Assembly (NCBI GenBank): GCA_034231615.1
Contig: CM067311.1
Location: 11,542,660-11,606,659, forward strand
Length of the DNA stretch: 64,000 nucleotides
Direction: 5' to 3'
Origin: Meghimatium bilineatum
Taxonomy: Eukaryota > Mollusca > Gastropoda > Stylommatophora > Philomycidae
The notes beneath the pieces were generated by a model. It did no database searches, was not told where the DNA came from, and worked only from the letters and a program-made list of their open reading frames with translations. Of this stretch, positions 44,698 to 57,189 are shown piece by piece (the stretch's first letter is position 1; each line of letters opens with the position of its first letter). A program made the position numbers and the translations under genes.

Positions 44698-44960
44698 TAT
44701 GTTTATATTTATTTATGTTTATATTTATTTATGTTTATATTTATTTATGTTTATACAGAGGAATTATTGGTCACATCGTAGAAAGCGTCTTTGTTCCTTT
44801 GTTTTGCCATTTCCATTTATTGTACTTTTATCATTTGTTTTTATTATTTGTTTTTATTATTTGTTTTTATTATTTGTTTTTAATATTTGTTTTATTATTT
44901 GTTTTATTATTTGTTTTTATTATTTGTTTTCCCATTTCCATTTATTGTACTTTTATTATT
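44698..44960. repeat. T-rich simple repeats
   Basis: Two parts: ATGTTTATATTTATTT repeated four times (44698-44757), then about nine units of TTTTTATTATTTG (44825-44960). They flank a short unrelated segment. Confidence 0.88.
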
Positions 44961-45256
44961 TGTTCTTTTTAAAGTGCAATTTTCTGTGAAGATATAAGTC
45001 TATCTAATGTCGTTTCTCTGCTGTTGCTGTTAAAAATCACCAGATTGATTGAGATCGATTATCGACCAATCACGCATTTTATCGCCTGATATGCAGTAAT
45101 ATTGTAGTATTTCTGAACGTTGGTAACTCCCTCTTTTCACCTTCTTCTTTGTCTTCCCCTGTTTCTTGTACCCTCCTTTCTCATGTTGTATACTCTTGCT
45201 GCTAATCAATATAGTTATATGTGTAAGAACGAGTAACATTGTATTATATAAATCTT

Positions 45257-45352
45257 AAGTGTTTAACATGTAAGTGTTTAACATGTAAGTGTTTAACATG
45301 TAAGTGTTTAACATGTAAGTGTTTAACATGTAAGTGTTTAACATGTAAGTGT
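45257..45352. repeat. 15-bp tandem repeat, about 6.5 copies
   Basis: Perfect units of AAGTGTTTAACATGT. A GAGAGAGTG-rich tract follows at 45480-45570. Confidence 0.93.
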
Positions 45353-45709
45353 GTTCAATGCTGAATGTTTATCAACAGAGGAAGTGACGAATTGCATTGC
45401 AAAAACACAGTTGAACAACAATAGAATAAGAGACAAGATTAAACAATTGATGGAGACAGAACACCCAGATAAATTGTTGGAGAGTGGAGAGAGAGTGGAA
45501 GAGTGGAGAGAGTGTGGAGAGAGAGTGTGGAGAGAGAGTGGAGAGAGAGTGCAGAGAGTGTGGAGAGAGAATTGTTGGTTAAAACGAAATAAAGTTATTT
45601 CAATATTCCACTACAAGAGAAGTGACAAGCTTTTTTTATGCACGATACCCTCCCCCGCCCTCCACCATCTACACACCTAATACAATCTTTCAAACAATAT
45701 CTTTTATAA

Positions 45710-48700
45710 ATATTAGCCAATAGAGGTTCGTGTGTAATAATATTAATTAATAGAGGGTCGTGTTTATATATAGTATCCAATAGAGGGTCGTGTTTATATA
45801 TATTGGTTGGGATTGAGTTGGCTGTCCCATCCCATATAGGGTCAATGACCCAAAGTCATGCTGAAGTCGGATGTGTCAGGCCGAAAGGCGCAGATATCGC
45901 AGCAATTCTGTAAATCATGACACAACGCATTCCGTTCTCCGGACTACATCCTGCTAATCTGCAGGAGTTTAAGAACGAACGCAGAAGAAGATATATAATA
46001 GCAAATAGAGAGTCCTGTTTATATATATTAGCCAATAGAGGGTCGTGTTTACATATATATTAGCCAATAGAGGGTCGTGTTTATATATATATTAGCCAAT
46101 AGAGGGTCGTGTTTACATATATATTAGCCAATAGAGGGTCGTGTTTATATATATATTAGCCAATAGAGGGTCGTGTTTATATATATTAGCCAATAGAGGG
46201 TCGTGTTTATATATATATTAGCCAATAGAGGGTCGTGTTTATATATATAATAGCAAATAGAGAGTTCTGTTTATATATATATGCCAATAGAGGGTCGTGT
46301 TTATATATATATTAGCCAATAGAGGGTCGTGTTTATAAATATATTAGCCAATAGAGGGTCGTGTTTATATATATATTAGCCAATAGAGGGTCGTGTTTAT
46401 ATATATATTAGCCAATAGAGGGTCGTGTTTACATATATATTAGCCAATAGAGGGTCGTGTTTACATAAATATTAGCCAATAGAGGGTCGTGTTTATATAT
46501 ATATTAGCCAATAGAGGGTCGTGTTTATATATATATTAGCCAATAGAGGGTCGTGTTTATATATATATTAGCCAATAGAGGGTCGTGTTTATATATATAT
46601 TAGCCAATAGAGGGTCGTGTTTATATATATATTAGCCAATAGAGGGTCGTGTTTATATATATATTAGCCAATAGAGGGTCGTGTTTATATATATATTAGC
46701 CAATAGAGGGTCGTGTTTATATATATATTAGCCAATAGAGGGTCGTGTTTACATATATATTAGCCAATAGAGGGTCGTGTTTATATATATATTAGCCAAT
46801 AGAGGGTCGTGTTTATATATATAATAGCAAATAGAGAGTCCTGTTTATATATATGAGCGAATAGAGGGTCGTGTTTATATATATATTAGCCAATAGAGGG
46901 TCGTGTTTATATATATATTAGCCACTAGAGGGTCGTTTTTATATATATATTAGCCAATAGAGGGTCGTGTTTATATATATATTAGCCAATAGAGGGTCGT
47001 GTTTATATATATAATAGCAAATAGAGAGTTCTGTTTATATATATAAGCCAATAGAGGGTCGTGTTTATATATATATTAGCCAATAGAGGGTCGTGTTTAT
47101 ATATATATTAGCCAATAGAGGGTCGTGTTTATATATATATTAGCCAATAGAGGGTCGTGTTTACATATATATTAGCCAATAGAGGGTCGTGTTTATATAT
47201 ATATTAGCCAATAGAGGGTCGTGTTTATATATATATTAGCCAATAGAGGGTCGTGTTTATATATATATTAGCCAATAGAGGGTCGTGTTTATATATATAT
47301 TAGCCAATAGAGGGTCGTGTTTATATATATATATTAGCCAATAGAGGGTCGTGTTTATATATATATTAGCCAATAGAGGGTCGTGTTTACATATATATTA
47401 GCCAATAGATGGTCGTGTTTATATATATATTAGCCAATAGAGGGTCGTGTTTATATATATATTAGCCAATAGAGGGTCGTGTTTATATATATATTAGCCA
47501 ATAGAGGGTCGTGTTTACATATATATTAGCCAATAGAGGGTCGTGTTTATATATATATTAGCCAATAGAGGGTCGTGTTTACATATATATTAGCCAATAG
47601 AGGGTCGTGTTTATATATATATATTAGCCAATAGAGGGTCGTGTTTATATATATATTAGCCAATAGAGGGTCGTGTTTATATATATATTAGCCAATAGAG
47701 GGTCGTGTTTACATATATATTAGCCAATAGAGGGTCGTGTTTATATATATATATTAGCCAATAGAGGGTCGTGTTTATATATATAATAGCAAATAGAGAG
47801 TCCTGTTTATATATATGAGCCAATAGAGGGTCGTGTTTATATATATATATTAGCCAATAGAGGGTCGTGTTTATATATATATTAGCCAATAGAGGGTCGT
47901 GTTTATATATATATATATATATATATTAGCCAATAGAGGGTCGTGTTTATATATATATATTAGCCAATAGAGGGTCGTGTTTATATATATAATAGCAAAT
48001 AGAGAGTCCTGTTTATATATATGAGCCAATAGAGGGTCGTGTTTATATATATATATTAGCCAATAGAGGGTCGTTTTTATATATATATTAGCCAATATAG
48101 GGTCGTGTTTATATATATATTAGCCAATAGAGGGTCGTGTTTATATATATATTAGCCAATAGAGGGTCGTGTTTATATATATATTAGCCAATAGAGGGTC
48201 GTGTTTACATATATATTAGCCAATAGAGGGTCGTGTTTATATATATATTAGCCAATAGAGGGTCGTGTTTATATATATAATAGCAAATAGAGGGTCGTGT
48301 TTATATATATATTAGCCAATAGAGGGTCGTGTTTATATATATATTAGCCAATAGAGGGTCGTGTTTATATATATATTAGCCAATAGAGGGTCGTGTTTAT
48401 ATATATATTAGCCAATAGAGGGTCGTGTTTATATATATATTAGCCAATAGAGGGTCGTGTTTATATATATATTAGCCAATAGAGGGTCGTGTTTATATAT
48501 ATAATAGCAAATAGAGAGTCCTGTTTATATATATGAGCGAATAGAGGGTCGTGTTTATATATATATTAGCCAATAGAGGGTCGTGTTTATATATATATTA
48601 GCCAATAGAGGGTCGTTTTTATATATATATTAGCCAATAGAGGGTCGTGTTTATATATATATTAGCCAATAGAGGGTCGTGTTTATATATATAATAGCAA

Positions 48701-51652
48701 ATAGAGAGTTCTGTTTATATATATAAGCCAATAGAGGGTCGTGTTTATATATATATTAGCCAATAGAGGGTCGTGTTTATATATATATTAGCCAATAGAG
48801 GGTCGTGTTTATATATATATTAGCCAATAGAGGGTCGTGTTTACATATATATTAGCCAATAGAGGGTCGTGTTTATATATATATTAGCCAATAGAGGGTC
48901 GTGTTTATATATATATTAGCCAATAGAGGGTCGTGTTTATATATATATTAGCCAATAGAGGGTCGTGTTTATATATATATTAGCCAATAGAGGGTCGTGT
49001 TTATATATATATATTAGCCAATAGAGGGTCGTGTTTATATATATATTAGCCAATAGAGGGTCGTGTTTACATATATATTAGCCAATAGATGGTCGTGTTT
49101 ATATATATATTAGCCAATAGAGGGTCGTGTTTATATATATATTAGCCAATAGAGGGTCGTGTTTATATATATATTAGCCAATAGAGGGTCGTGTTTACAT
49201 ATATATTAGCCAATAGAGGGTCGTGTTTATATATATATTAGCCAATAGAGGGTCGTGTTTACATATATATTAGTCAATAGAGGGTCGTGTTTATATATAT
49301 ATTAGCCAATAGAGGGTCGTGTTTATATATATATTAGCCAATAGAGGGTCGTGTTTATATATATATTAGCCAATAGAGGGTCGTGTTTACATATATATTA
49401 GCCAATAGAGGGTCGTGTTTATATATATATATTAGCCAATAGAGGGTCGTGTTTATATATATAATAGCAAATAGAGAGTCCTGTTTATATATATGAGCCA
49501 ATAGAGGGTCGTGTTTATATATATATATTAGCCAATAGAGGGTCGTGTTTATATATATATTAGCCAATAGAGGGTCGTGTTTATATATATATATATATAT
49601 ATTAGCCAATAGAGGGTCGTGTTTATATATATATATTAGCCAATAGAGGGTCGTGTTTATATATATAATAGCAAATAGAGAGTCCTGTTTATATATATGA
49701 GCCAATAGAGGGTCGTGTTTATATATATATATTAGCCAATAGAGGGTCGTTTTTATATATATATTAGCCAATATAGGGTCGTGTTTATATATATATTAGC
49801 CAATAGAGGGTCGTGTTTATATATATATTAGCCAATAGAGGGTCGTGTTTATATATATATTAGCCAATAGAGGGTCGTGTTTACATATATATTAGCCAAT
49901 AGAGGGTCGTGTTTATATATATATTAGCCAATAGAGGGTCGTTTTTATATATATAATAGCGAATAGAGAGTCCTGTTTATATATATGAGCGAATAGAGGG
50001 TCGTGTATATATATATATATTAGCCAATAGAGGGTCGTGTTTATATATATATTAGCCAATAGAGGGTCGTGTTTATATATATATTAGCCAATAGAGGGTC
50101 GTGTTTATATATATATTAGCCAATAGAGGGTCGTGTTTATATATATAATAGCAAATAGAGAGTTCTGTTTATATATATATAAGCCAATAGAGGGTCGTGT
50201 TTATATATATATATATTAGCCAATAGAGGGTCGTGTTTATATATATATTAGCCAATAGAGGGTCGTGTTTATATATATATTAGCCAATAGAGGGTCGTGT
50301 TTATATATATATTAGCCAATAGAGGGTCGTGTTTACATATATATTAGCCAATAGAGGGTTGTGTTTATATATATATTAGGCAATAGAGGGTCGTGTTTAT
50401 ATATATATTAGCCAATAGAGGGTCGTGTTTATATATATATATTAGCCAATAGAGGGTCGTGTTTATATATATATTAGCCAATAGAGGGTCGTGTTTATAT
50501 ATATATATATATATTAGCCAATAGAGGGTCGTGTTTATATATATATTAGCCAATAGAGGGTCGTGTTTATATATATATTAGCCAATAGAGGGTCGTGTTT
50601 ATATATATATTAGCCAATAGAGGGTCGTGTTTATATATATATTAGCCAATAGAGGGTCGTGTTTACATATATATTAGCCAATAGAGGGTCGTGTTTACAT
50701 ATATATTAGCCAATAGAGGGTCGTGTTTATATATATATTAGCCAATAGAGGGTCGTGTTTACATATATATTAGCCAATAGAGGGTCGTGTTTATATATAT
50801 ATTAGCCAATAGAGGGTCGTGTTTATATATATATTAGCCAATAGAGGGTCGTGTTTATATATATATTAGCCAATAGAGGGTCGTGTTTACATATATATTA
50901 GCCAATAGAGGGTCGTGTTTATATATATATTAGCCAATAGAGGGTCGTGTTTATATATATAATAGCAAATAGAGAGTCCTGTTTATATATATGAGCGAAT
51001 AGAGGGTCGTGTATATATATATATATTAGCCAATAGAGGGTCGTGTTTATATATATATTAGCCAATAGAGGGTCGTGTTTATATATATATTAGCCAATAG
51101 AGGGTCGTGTTTATATATATATTAGCCAATAGAGGGTCGTGTTTATATATATAATAGCAAATAGAGAGTTCTGTTTATATATATAAGCCAATAGAGGGTC
51201 GTGTTTATATATATATTAGCCAATAGAGGGTCGTGTTTATATATATATTAGCCAATAGAGGGTCGTGTTTATATATATATTAGCCAATAGAGGGTCGTGT
51301 TTACATATATATTAGCCAATAGAGGGTCATGTTTATATATATATTAGCCAATAGACGGTCGTGTTTATATATATATTAGCCAATAGAGGGTCGTGTTTAT
51401 ATATATATTAGCCAATAGAGGGTCGTTTTTATATATATATTAGCCAATAGAGGGTCGTGTTTATATATATATTAGCCAATAGAGGGTCGTGTTTATATAT
51501 ATATTAGCCAATAGAGGGTCGTGTTTACATATATATTAGCCAATAGAGGGTCGTGTTTATATATATATTAGCCAATAGAGGGTCGTGTTTATATATATAT
51601 TAGCCAATAGAGGGTCGTGTTTATATATATATTAGCCAATAGAGGGTCGTGT
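45710..51652. repeat. 32-bp satellite array, about 180 copies, 5.9 kb
   Basis: Unit TTAGCCAATAGAGGGTCGTG plus TTTATATATATA. The left edge (45710-45800) has degenerate units. A variant ATAGCAAATAGAGAGTCCTG, often followed by ATATATGAGC(G/C)AATAG, appears at intervals and marks a higher-order period of about 1.68 kb: 46823 and 48503 are equivalent, and the private variant CCAATAGATGGTCG is at 47403 and 49083. Each unit carries a CCAAT box and a TATATATA stretch. Minus-strand frames over it (up to 138 codons) are artefacts. Confidence 0.97.
45808..45990 (+). mobile_element. SINE-A inserted in the 32-bp satellite
   Basis: A 5'-truncated copy starting GGTTGGGATTGAGTTGGCTG and running through GTCAATGACCCAAAGTCATG, GAAAGGCGCAGATATCGCAG and CTAATCTGCAGGAGTTTAAG to GAACGCAGAAGAAG. 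Satellite units lie on both sides, so it inserted after the array existed. It is closer to consensus than most copies. AT-rich flanks hide any target duplication. Confidence 0.88.
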
Positions 51653-51659
51653 TTTTCTG

Positions 51660-52150
51660 TTATACAACTAAGAATTCTTGAATTTCTGCTATTCTCCTTT
51701 AACTTTCATCACAGCTCCGTCACTCTCTCCATCTCCCTCTCTCTTACTCCCCCAGTTCTCTCTTATTCCCCTCCTCTCTCTCACTCCCGTCTTCTCACTT
51801 CCCCCTCCCCTCTCTCTCACTTCCCCGTCTCTCTCATTCTTCACCTTCTGACTCCGTCCTCTCACTCACCATTACCCTCTCTCTCACTCCCCACTCCTCT
51901 CACTCCCCTCCTCTCTCTATCTCCCCTTCTCTATATATCTCCCCTCTCTCTCTTTCTCACTCCCACGCTCTCACCATCTCTCAATCTCTCTCACCCCCTC
52001 CCTCTCGCCCACTTCCTCTCACGCACCCTCTCTCTTACTCCTCTCTCTTACTCCCCTATCTCTCACTTACCCTCTCTCTTTTCCCTTCCCCCTATCTCAC
52101 TCACCCTATCCCTCTCTCACTCCCCTCATCCGCATCCTCTCCCTCTCATT
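51660..52150. repeat. CT-rich polypyrimidine tract
   Basis: About 450 bases almost free of G on the plus strand (CTCTCTCACTCCCC and variants). It opens a 227-codon Ser/Leu/Pro frame which I reject. Such tracts can form triplex DNA; that is inference. Confidence 0.9.
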
Positions 52151-52401
52151 CAAACTCAAAGAACGGAAACCAATTCCCTAACTCTAACCGTCACCAATAT
52201 GTCATCTTTCTGTATCAGATTGGAACATATTTATGCCTTCACTCTGACACCGCTGAAGACCTGTAGTGCCCACTCTTCCAATTCGAAAGGACTTTACTGA
52301 TGATTGACACCTCGTGAACCGTGAGAGATAGTCAGATGTCACGTGATTGGGGAGACCACTATTTGAAGGAGTTGGGTGTGTTGGATCTGACCGTTACATT
52401 T

Positions 52402-52607
52402 AAAGACCTTTGAGCATATTTAATTAGGCCTTCATTCGTAACGATTTGGATTATTGTTACGATTTCTATTGGTCGCTATTTATATACGTGGTGTAGTCTT
52501 CGATAGTTTTGACATTCGATTCTAAGTATATAAATATTGACCAAATGGAAAACACAAGAAAAATCAAGAATAAGAACGAAGGAAGACTTAATTAATTCAA
52601 CGAAACA
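52402..52607. mobile_element. MITE-1 copy
   Basis: Left AAAGACCTTTGAGCATATTT and AATTAGGCCTTCATTCGTAA face right GAACGAAGGAAGACTTAATT. The centre is CTATTTATATACGTGG with AAGTATATAAATATTGACCA. Confidence 0.8.
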
Positions 52608-52648
52608 GTATTATAGTTCTAGAGCACATGGTTTGCGCCACATGTCTA

Positions 52649-52777
52649 CAGGGGTTCTCAACCTTTTCAGACGGCGAGCATCTCATATATGTAATCATTA
52701 ACACTTTTTGTTATCTCGCATGGCATGAGCATATGCCGGTACAGGTACACCAAGGTGCTCGCTTGCACGCGTCTAGT
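52649..52777. mobile_element. hAT-like terminal fragment
   Basis: Starts CAGGGGTTCTCAACCTTTTC, a typical end of hAT elements, followed by GCATCTCATATATG and GGTGCTCGCTTGCACGC. No matching opposite end was found before the next MITE, so it is a truncated element. Confidence 0.55.
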
Positions 52778-52964
52778 CTACAGTATAAGACCAATTGACA
52801 AATATAAAATAAAACCTCTTTTAATGATCATTGACTATTCCCATGATTTTCATTGGCCACTATGACCAAACTTTGCATGACAGCCAATTAAAATCAAGGG
52901 GATATTCAATGACTTATTTTAGAACACCAGGTTTCCCAGTTTTCCAATAGGTCTTATACTATAG
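52778..52964. mobile_element. MITE-2, cleanest copy
   Basis: TIRs CTACAGTATAAGACCAATTG and CAATAGGTCTTATACTATAG. Core CATGATTTTCATTGGCCACT faces CAGCCAATTAAAATCAAGG. The ends CTA.AGTATAAGACC allow the family to be defined. Bases 52965-53190 hold nothing I recognise. Confidence 0.82.
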
Positions 52965-53189
52965 ATGGTCATCATTAGAGCCAGATCTGTACGACTTTTA
53001 CTTCAAAAGGGTTCAATAAAAAGGAGCATTTTCGCAATTTTTTGATGAATTTTTATTTTTCCATGAAACCACTGATAACGTTAAAATATTTCTTTATCAT
53101 TTATTATTTCTTTGTTATTGCATTGTTCGTGTTTTCCGAAGTGGGGAGGGGATAAACTCGCACATCCCTTGCTTGATTCATGCAAATGT

Positions 53190-54215
53190 GTGTTTATAAG
53201 TGAACATCTATACTCGTGTGTGTTTGTTTATAAGTGAACATATATACTCGTGTGTGTTTGTTTATAAGTGAACATCTATGTCTGTTTATAAGTAAACATC
53301 TATGTCTGTTTATAAGTAAACATCTATGTCTGTTTATAAGTAAACATCTATGTCTGTTTATAAGTAAACATCTATGTCTGTTTATAAGTAAACATCTATG
53401 TCTGTTTATAAGTAAACAATATATGTCTGTTTATAAGTAAACATCTACACGCGTGTGTGTTTGTCTGTTTATAAGTAAACATCTACACGCATGTATGCAT
53501 TTCCGTTTATAAGTAAACATCTACACGCGTGTGTGTTTGTCTGTTTATAAGTAAACATCTATACTCGTGTGTGTTTGTTTATAAGTAAACATCTATGTCT
53601 GTTTATAAGTAAACATCTATGTCTGTTTATAAGTAAACACCTATGTCTGTTTATAAGTAAACATCTATGTCTGTTTATAAGTAAACATATATACGCGTGT
53701 GTGTTTGTTTATAAGTGAACATCTATGTCTGTTTATAAGTAAACATCTATGTCTGTTTATAAGTAAACATCTATGTCTGTTTATAAGTAAACAACTACGT
53801 CTGTTTATAAGTAAACATCTATGTCTGTTTATAAGTAAACATCTATGTCTGTTTATAAGTAAACATCTATGTCTGTTTATAAGTAAACATCTATACGCGT
53901 GTGTGTTTGTCTGTTTATAAGTAAACATCTACACGCATGTATGCATTTCCGTTTATAAGTAAACATCTACACGCATGTATGGATTTCCGTTTATAAGTAA
54001 ACATCTACACGCGTGTGTGTTTGTCTGTTTATAAGTAAACATCTACACGCGTGTATGTATGTCTGTTCATAAGTGAATATCTACACGCATGTATGCATTT
54101 CCGTTTATAAGTAAACATCTACACGCATGTGTGTATGTATGTGTATAAGTAAACATCTATACTTGTGTGAGTGTCTGTTTATAAGTAAATATCTACACGC
54201 GCGTGTGTATGTATG
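53190..54215. repeat. 24-bp minisatellite with 38-bp variants, about 36 copies
   Basis: Unit TGTCTGTTTATAAGTAAACA plus TCTA; longer units add ACACGCGTGTGTGTTTG. Each unit has the small inverted repeat GTTTA-TAAG-TAAAC, and the long variant adds the near-palindrome ACACGCGTGTGT. Open frames on both strands follow from the 24-bp period. Confidence 0.94.
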
Positions 54216-54464
54216 TGCGTCTTATTCAAATATTATTTGGTGCAATCCCCAGAAATTACAAGCGATGAAGCTCTTGTTTCATATGTGCTATGTGGAGTTT
54301 TTCTGCAAAGAATCACTGGTAGCATATCCTATTCAGGATTTCACCATCAATCCAGTTGTTTCGGTTTTAGTGATTGTCTTGTCGGTAATTTGCCATTACT
54401 TTCTCAGCGGTCCGGATGTGCACAATTGACTGAGATCGGATTTGAATCAAGTATCGTATACTTT

Positions 54465-54600
54465 AGATTGTCTGTGGATCTCACCAATGGCCCACTAGAC
54501 AATCCCCCATGCAACAGAAAACCTTAGTGGATGACATGCCGTTATATTGAGGCTAGCTTCTTAGAGAAGCTTCATGGCATGTCATCAATTCAATTATGCT
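54465..54600 (+). repeat. Dispersed hairpin repeat (second copy)
   Basis: Pairs with 6325-6455: AATGGCCCACTAGACAATCC, GATGACATGCCGTTATATTG, AGCTTCTTAGAGAAGCTTC and GGCATGTCATC. The sequence folds as an outer stem GATGACATGCC/GGCATGTCATC and an inner stem AGCTTCT/AGAAGCT. The repeated hairpin may be part of a transposon end; family unknown. Confidence 0.6.
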
Positions 54601-54654
54601 TTTATTTTGTTGTTGAAATGTGTATCATGGTAACCTGAATATATATGTATTCAC

Positions 54655-55035
54655 CCTCTGTGGTTGGGAGGGTACCAGAGATGTACTGTGCAGCACTGGG
54701 GAGGAGGAAACTGACAGCACTGTTTTTTCCTATGACTGAGACCAATCATAGAGGCACAGTGCCTCAGGACGTGGCAATTCTTTTGAACATTTGGTTGCAT
54801 GCTTAGAGCAATAGAGAAAATCGGCATAACCAGTAGTCAATTGGTGGCGGGGAATGAGCACAGTGAACACTATCTTGGCTATAGTGGCTCGGAGCAGTGC
54901 ATAGGTTGAAACAGACACAGACTGGGAAAACCCACAGACTTCCCAGCAATATAATGTCATTTAATGGCACTTGGTAAAAGGGCATGAGCCCATGGACCTC
55001 TGGATCAGCAACCAACCAACCAACCAACCATACTT
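54655..55035 (+). mobile_element. SINE-E copy
   Basis: Plus-strand counterpart of 43775-44178: GGTTGGGAGGGTACCAGAGA, GACAGCACTGTTTTTTCCTA, GTGGCTCGGAGCAGTGCATA, AAAAGGGCATGAGCCCATGG and GGATCAGCAACCAACCAACC, with an (AACC)n tail. In neither copy can I see pol III boxes with confidence, so SINE is a working label. Confidence 0.72.
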
Positions 55036-55059
55036 AAGATATTACCAATAGTAAAAATA

Positions 55060-55285
55060 AAACTACACCTGTTTGGTCATAAGAGACACAACTGTTTAGA
55101 AAGACAAATAATGGAGGGAGGAGCACCTCAGCGGATTAGGAAAGGCAGATCAGTAACTGACGACATTAAAGATAACATGAATACGTCTTTGGAAACTGCA
55201 AGTTGCATCGCCCAAGACAGAGTAGGGTTCAGGGAGTTCACTGGGAAGACAACGTTCTGGAGAGAATACGTCACATAACATCTTA
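55060..55285 (+). pseudogene. LINE-V ORF2 C-terminal relic
   Basis: TTTGGTCATAAGAGACACAA, then frames giving RQIMEGGAPQRI, TDDIKDNMNTSLETASCIAQ and GFREFTGKTTFW. Same end as 25225-25480, with a deletion that removes most of the RPRRRW block. Bases 55290-55720 show no feature I recognise. Confidence 0.75.
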
Positions 55286-55719
55286 TACTTATGGGGTCCT
55301 TGTTACTTGTCATTTTTATGGTAGTTCGTCTTGATATAACAAAATTAGATTTTGTTTTCCGCTGGTTGAAAGCGCGAGCCTCCCCATAAGAGAAGTAAAC
55401 TCATTAACTAACCTATCTATCCAGTAATTTGGCTGTCACAGACTCGCCCTGCTCCTCGCTGCGAAGAAGCCAGACTTAGACATTTTCCAGTTTTTTTAAT
55501 AGATATGAACTACTTTGAGATGGAGACTTCTAGTTAAATTAGGAATATGTGTGGCAGTTGAAGATGTGTTGCATCATTTGGTTGTGTTTTGAAGTTGAAT
55601 ATATAAAGTTCCGAGAAAAATCAATGTCAATCAAAAACTTCTTGCCGAAATTGGATGTGTCGTGTCGAAAACTAAGTTTCGTATCCCAGTTAGTAAATAG
55701 GAAAGAAAGAAGCCAAATA

Positions 55720-56440
55720 AACGGAAAAGAGCCTTTACGAATAATTCCGGATAAACAAGGACCCAATGTTGACTATCTTTACAGCTGTAGAGATAAACAA
55801 GGATCAAATAGGACTACCTTTACAGCTGAAGAGATAAACAAGTACCCAATAGGACTATCTTTACAGCTGAAGAGATAAACAAGGATCAAATAGGACTACC
55901 TTTACTGCTAAAGAGATAAACAAGGACCCAATAGGACTACCTTTACTGCTAAAGAGATAAACAAGGACCCAATAGGACTATCTTTACAGCTGAAGAGATA
56001 AACAAGGATCAAATAGGACTACCTTTACAGCTGAAGAGATAAACAAGGACCCAATAGGCCAACATTTACTGCTAAAGAGATAAACAAGGACCCAATGTTG
56101 ACTATCTTTACAGCTGAAGAGATAAACAAGGATCAAATAGGACTACCTTTACAGCTGAAGAGATAAACAAGGATCAAATAGGACTACTTTTACTGCTAAA
56201 GAGATAAACAAGGACCCAATAGGACTATCTTTACAGCTGAAGAGATAAACAAGGATCAAATAGGACTACCTTTACAGCTGAAGAGATAAACAAGGACCCA
56301 ATAAGCCAACCTTTACTGCTAAAGAGATAAACAAGGACACAATGTTGACTATCTTTACAGCTGAAGAGATAAACAAGGATAAAAAATGACTACCTTTACA
56401 GCTGAAGAGATAAACAAGGACCCAATAGGCCAACCTTTAC
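55720..56440. repeat. 41-bp minisatellite, about 17 copies
   Basis: Unit AGCTGAAGAGATAAACAAGG plus ACCCAATAGGACTACCTTTAC. Alternating variants (GATCAAATAGGAC, CCCAATAGGCCAAC, ACTGCTAAAG) form blocks of several units, again a higher-order pattern. Bases 56440-57190 contain a G run at 56944-56979 and nothing else recognised. Confidence 0.93.
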
Positions 56441-57189
56441 TCTTTATACGAAGAGACGTATCGGGAAAGATTATTAAAATTTTAGGATTAGTTTTGCTCT
56501 GAAAAGGCGTGTGCTCTCGATTTCAAGTCGCTTCTGTATGAACTTTCTTTCCTGGCGTGTATTGTTCTATCTCTCAAGTCTCACGTACGCCTACCTGTCG
56601 GCCATTTCGATCACTATTATCTAATCACTGGGCGGATACCTGGCGACAATGTCTCTCTCTATTTTGTACATTTGATGTTACGGGAACAGTCAGTTGTTAC
56701 GGAATTGGGATAATGAGCATGTTCGGTGTGTTCTAGATGTCAAGCGACAATTTGACATTCGAAAAATTAACCCGGAATTACATATTCTCCTGACATATTT
56801 CGAAGACGAAATCTATTTTAAGAAAAATACTGTTTTGGGATTCTAAATCATGGCCAGTCTCAAGTAAAGACCTATGTACAGAATGTAAACATGTCCTAAA
56901 ACTAATAATTTACGTGCGTTACGTTAGTCGACCTCCGCTTTATTTGGGGGGGGGACGGGGGGGATGGGGGAGGAGAAATGCAATTGAAAGTGTTTAAATA
57001 ATGTGAAAAAACAACAAAACAATATAATAAATAAAAACATAGCGAGTGAACGATTGATTACTTTTATTTTGGTAACACTAATACCTATTTTTGTTCGTTT
57101 TTTTTGTACATTGTTTTTTTTACTGTCGACGAAAACGCTCAAATTAAGGTAGGTATGTTCCCGTCATGCTGAGCCTGTATATTGATTCT

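Noticed and set aside
51617..52300. 227-codon Ser/Pro/Leu-rich frame
   Set aside because: It covers a CT-rich tract; low complexity of the DNA explains the composition, and no signal, domain or repeat logic supports a protein.
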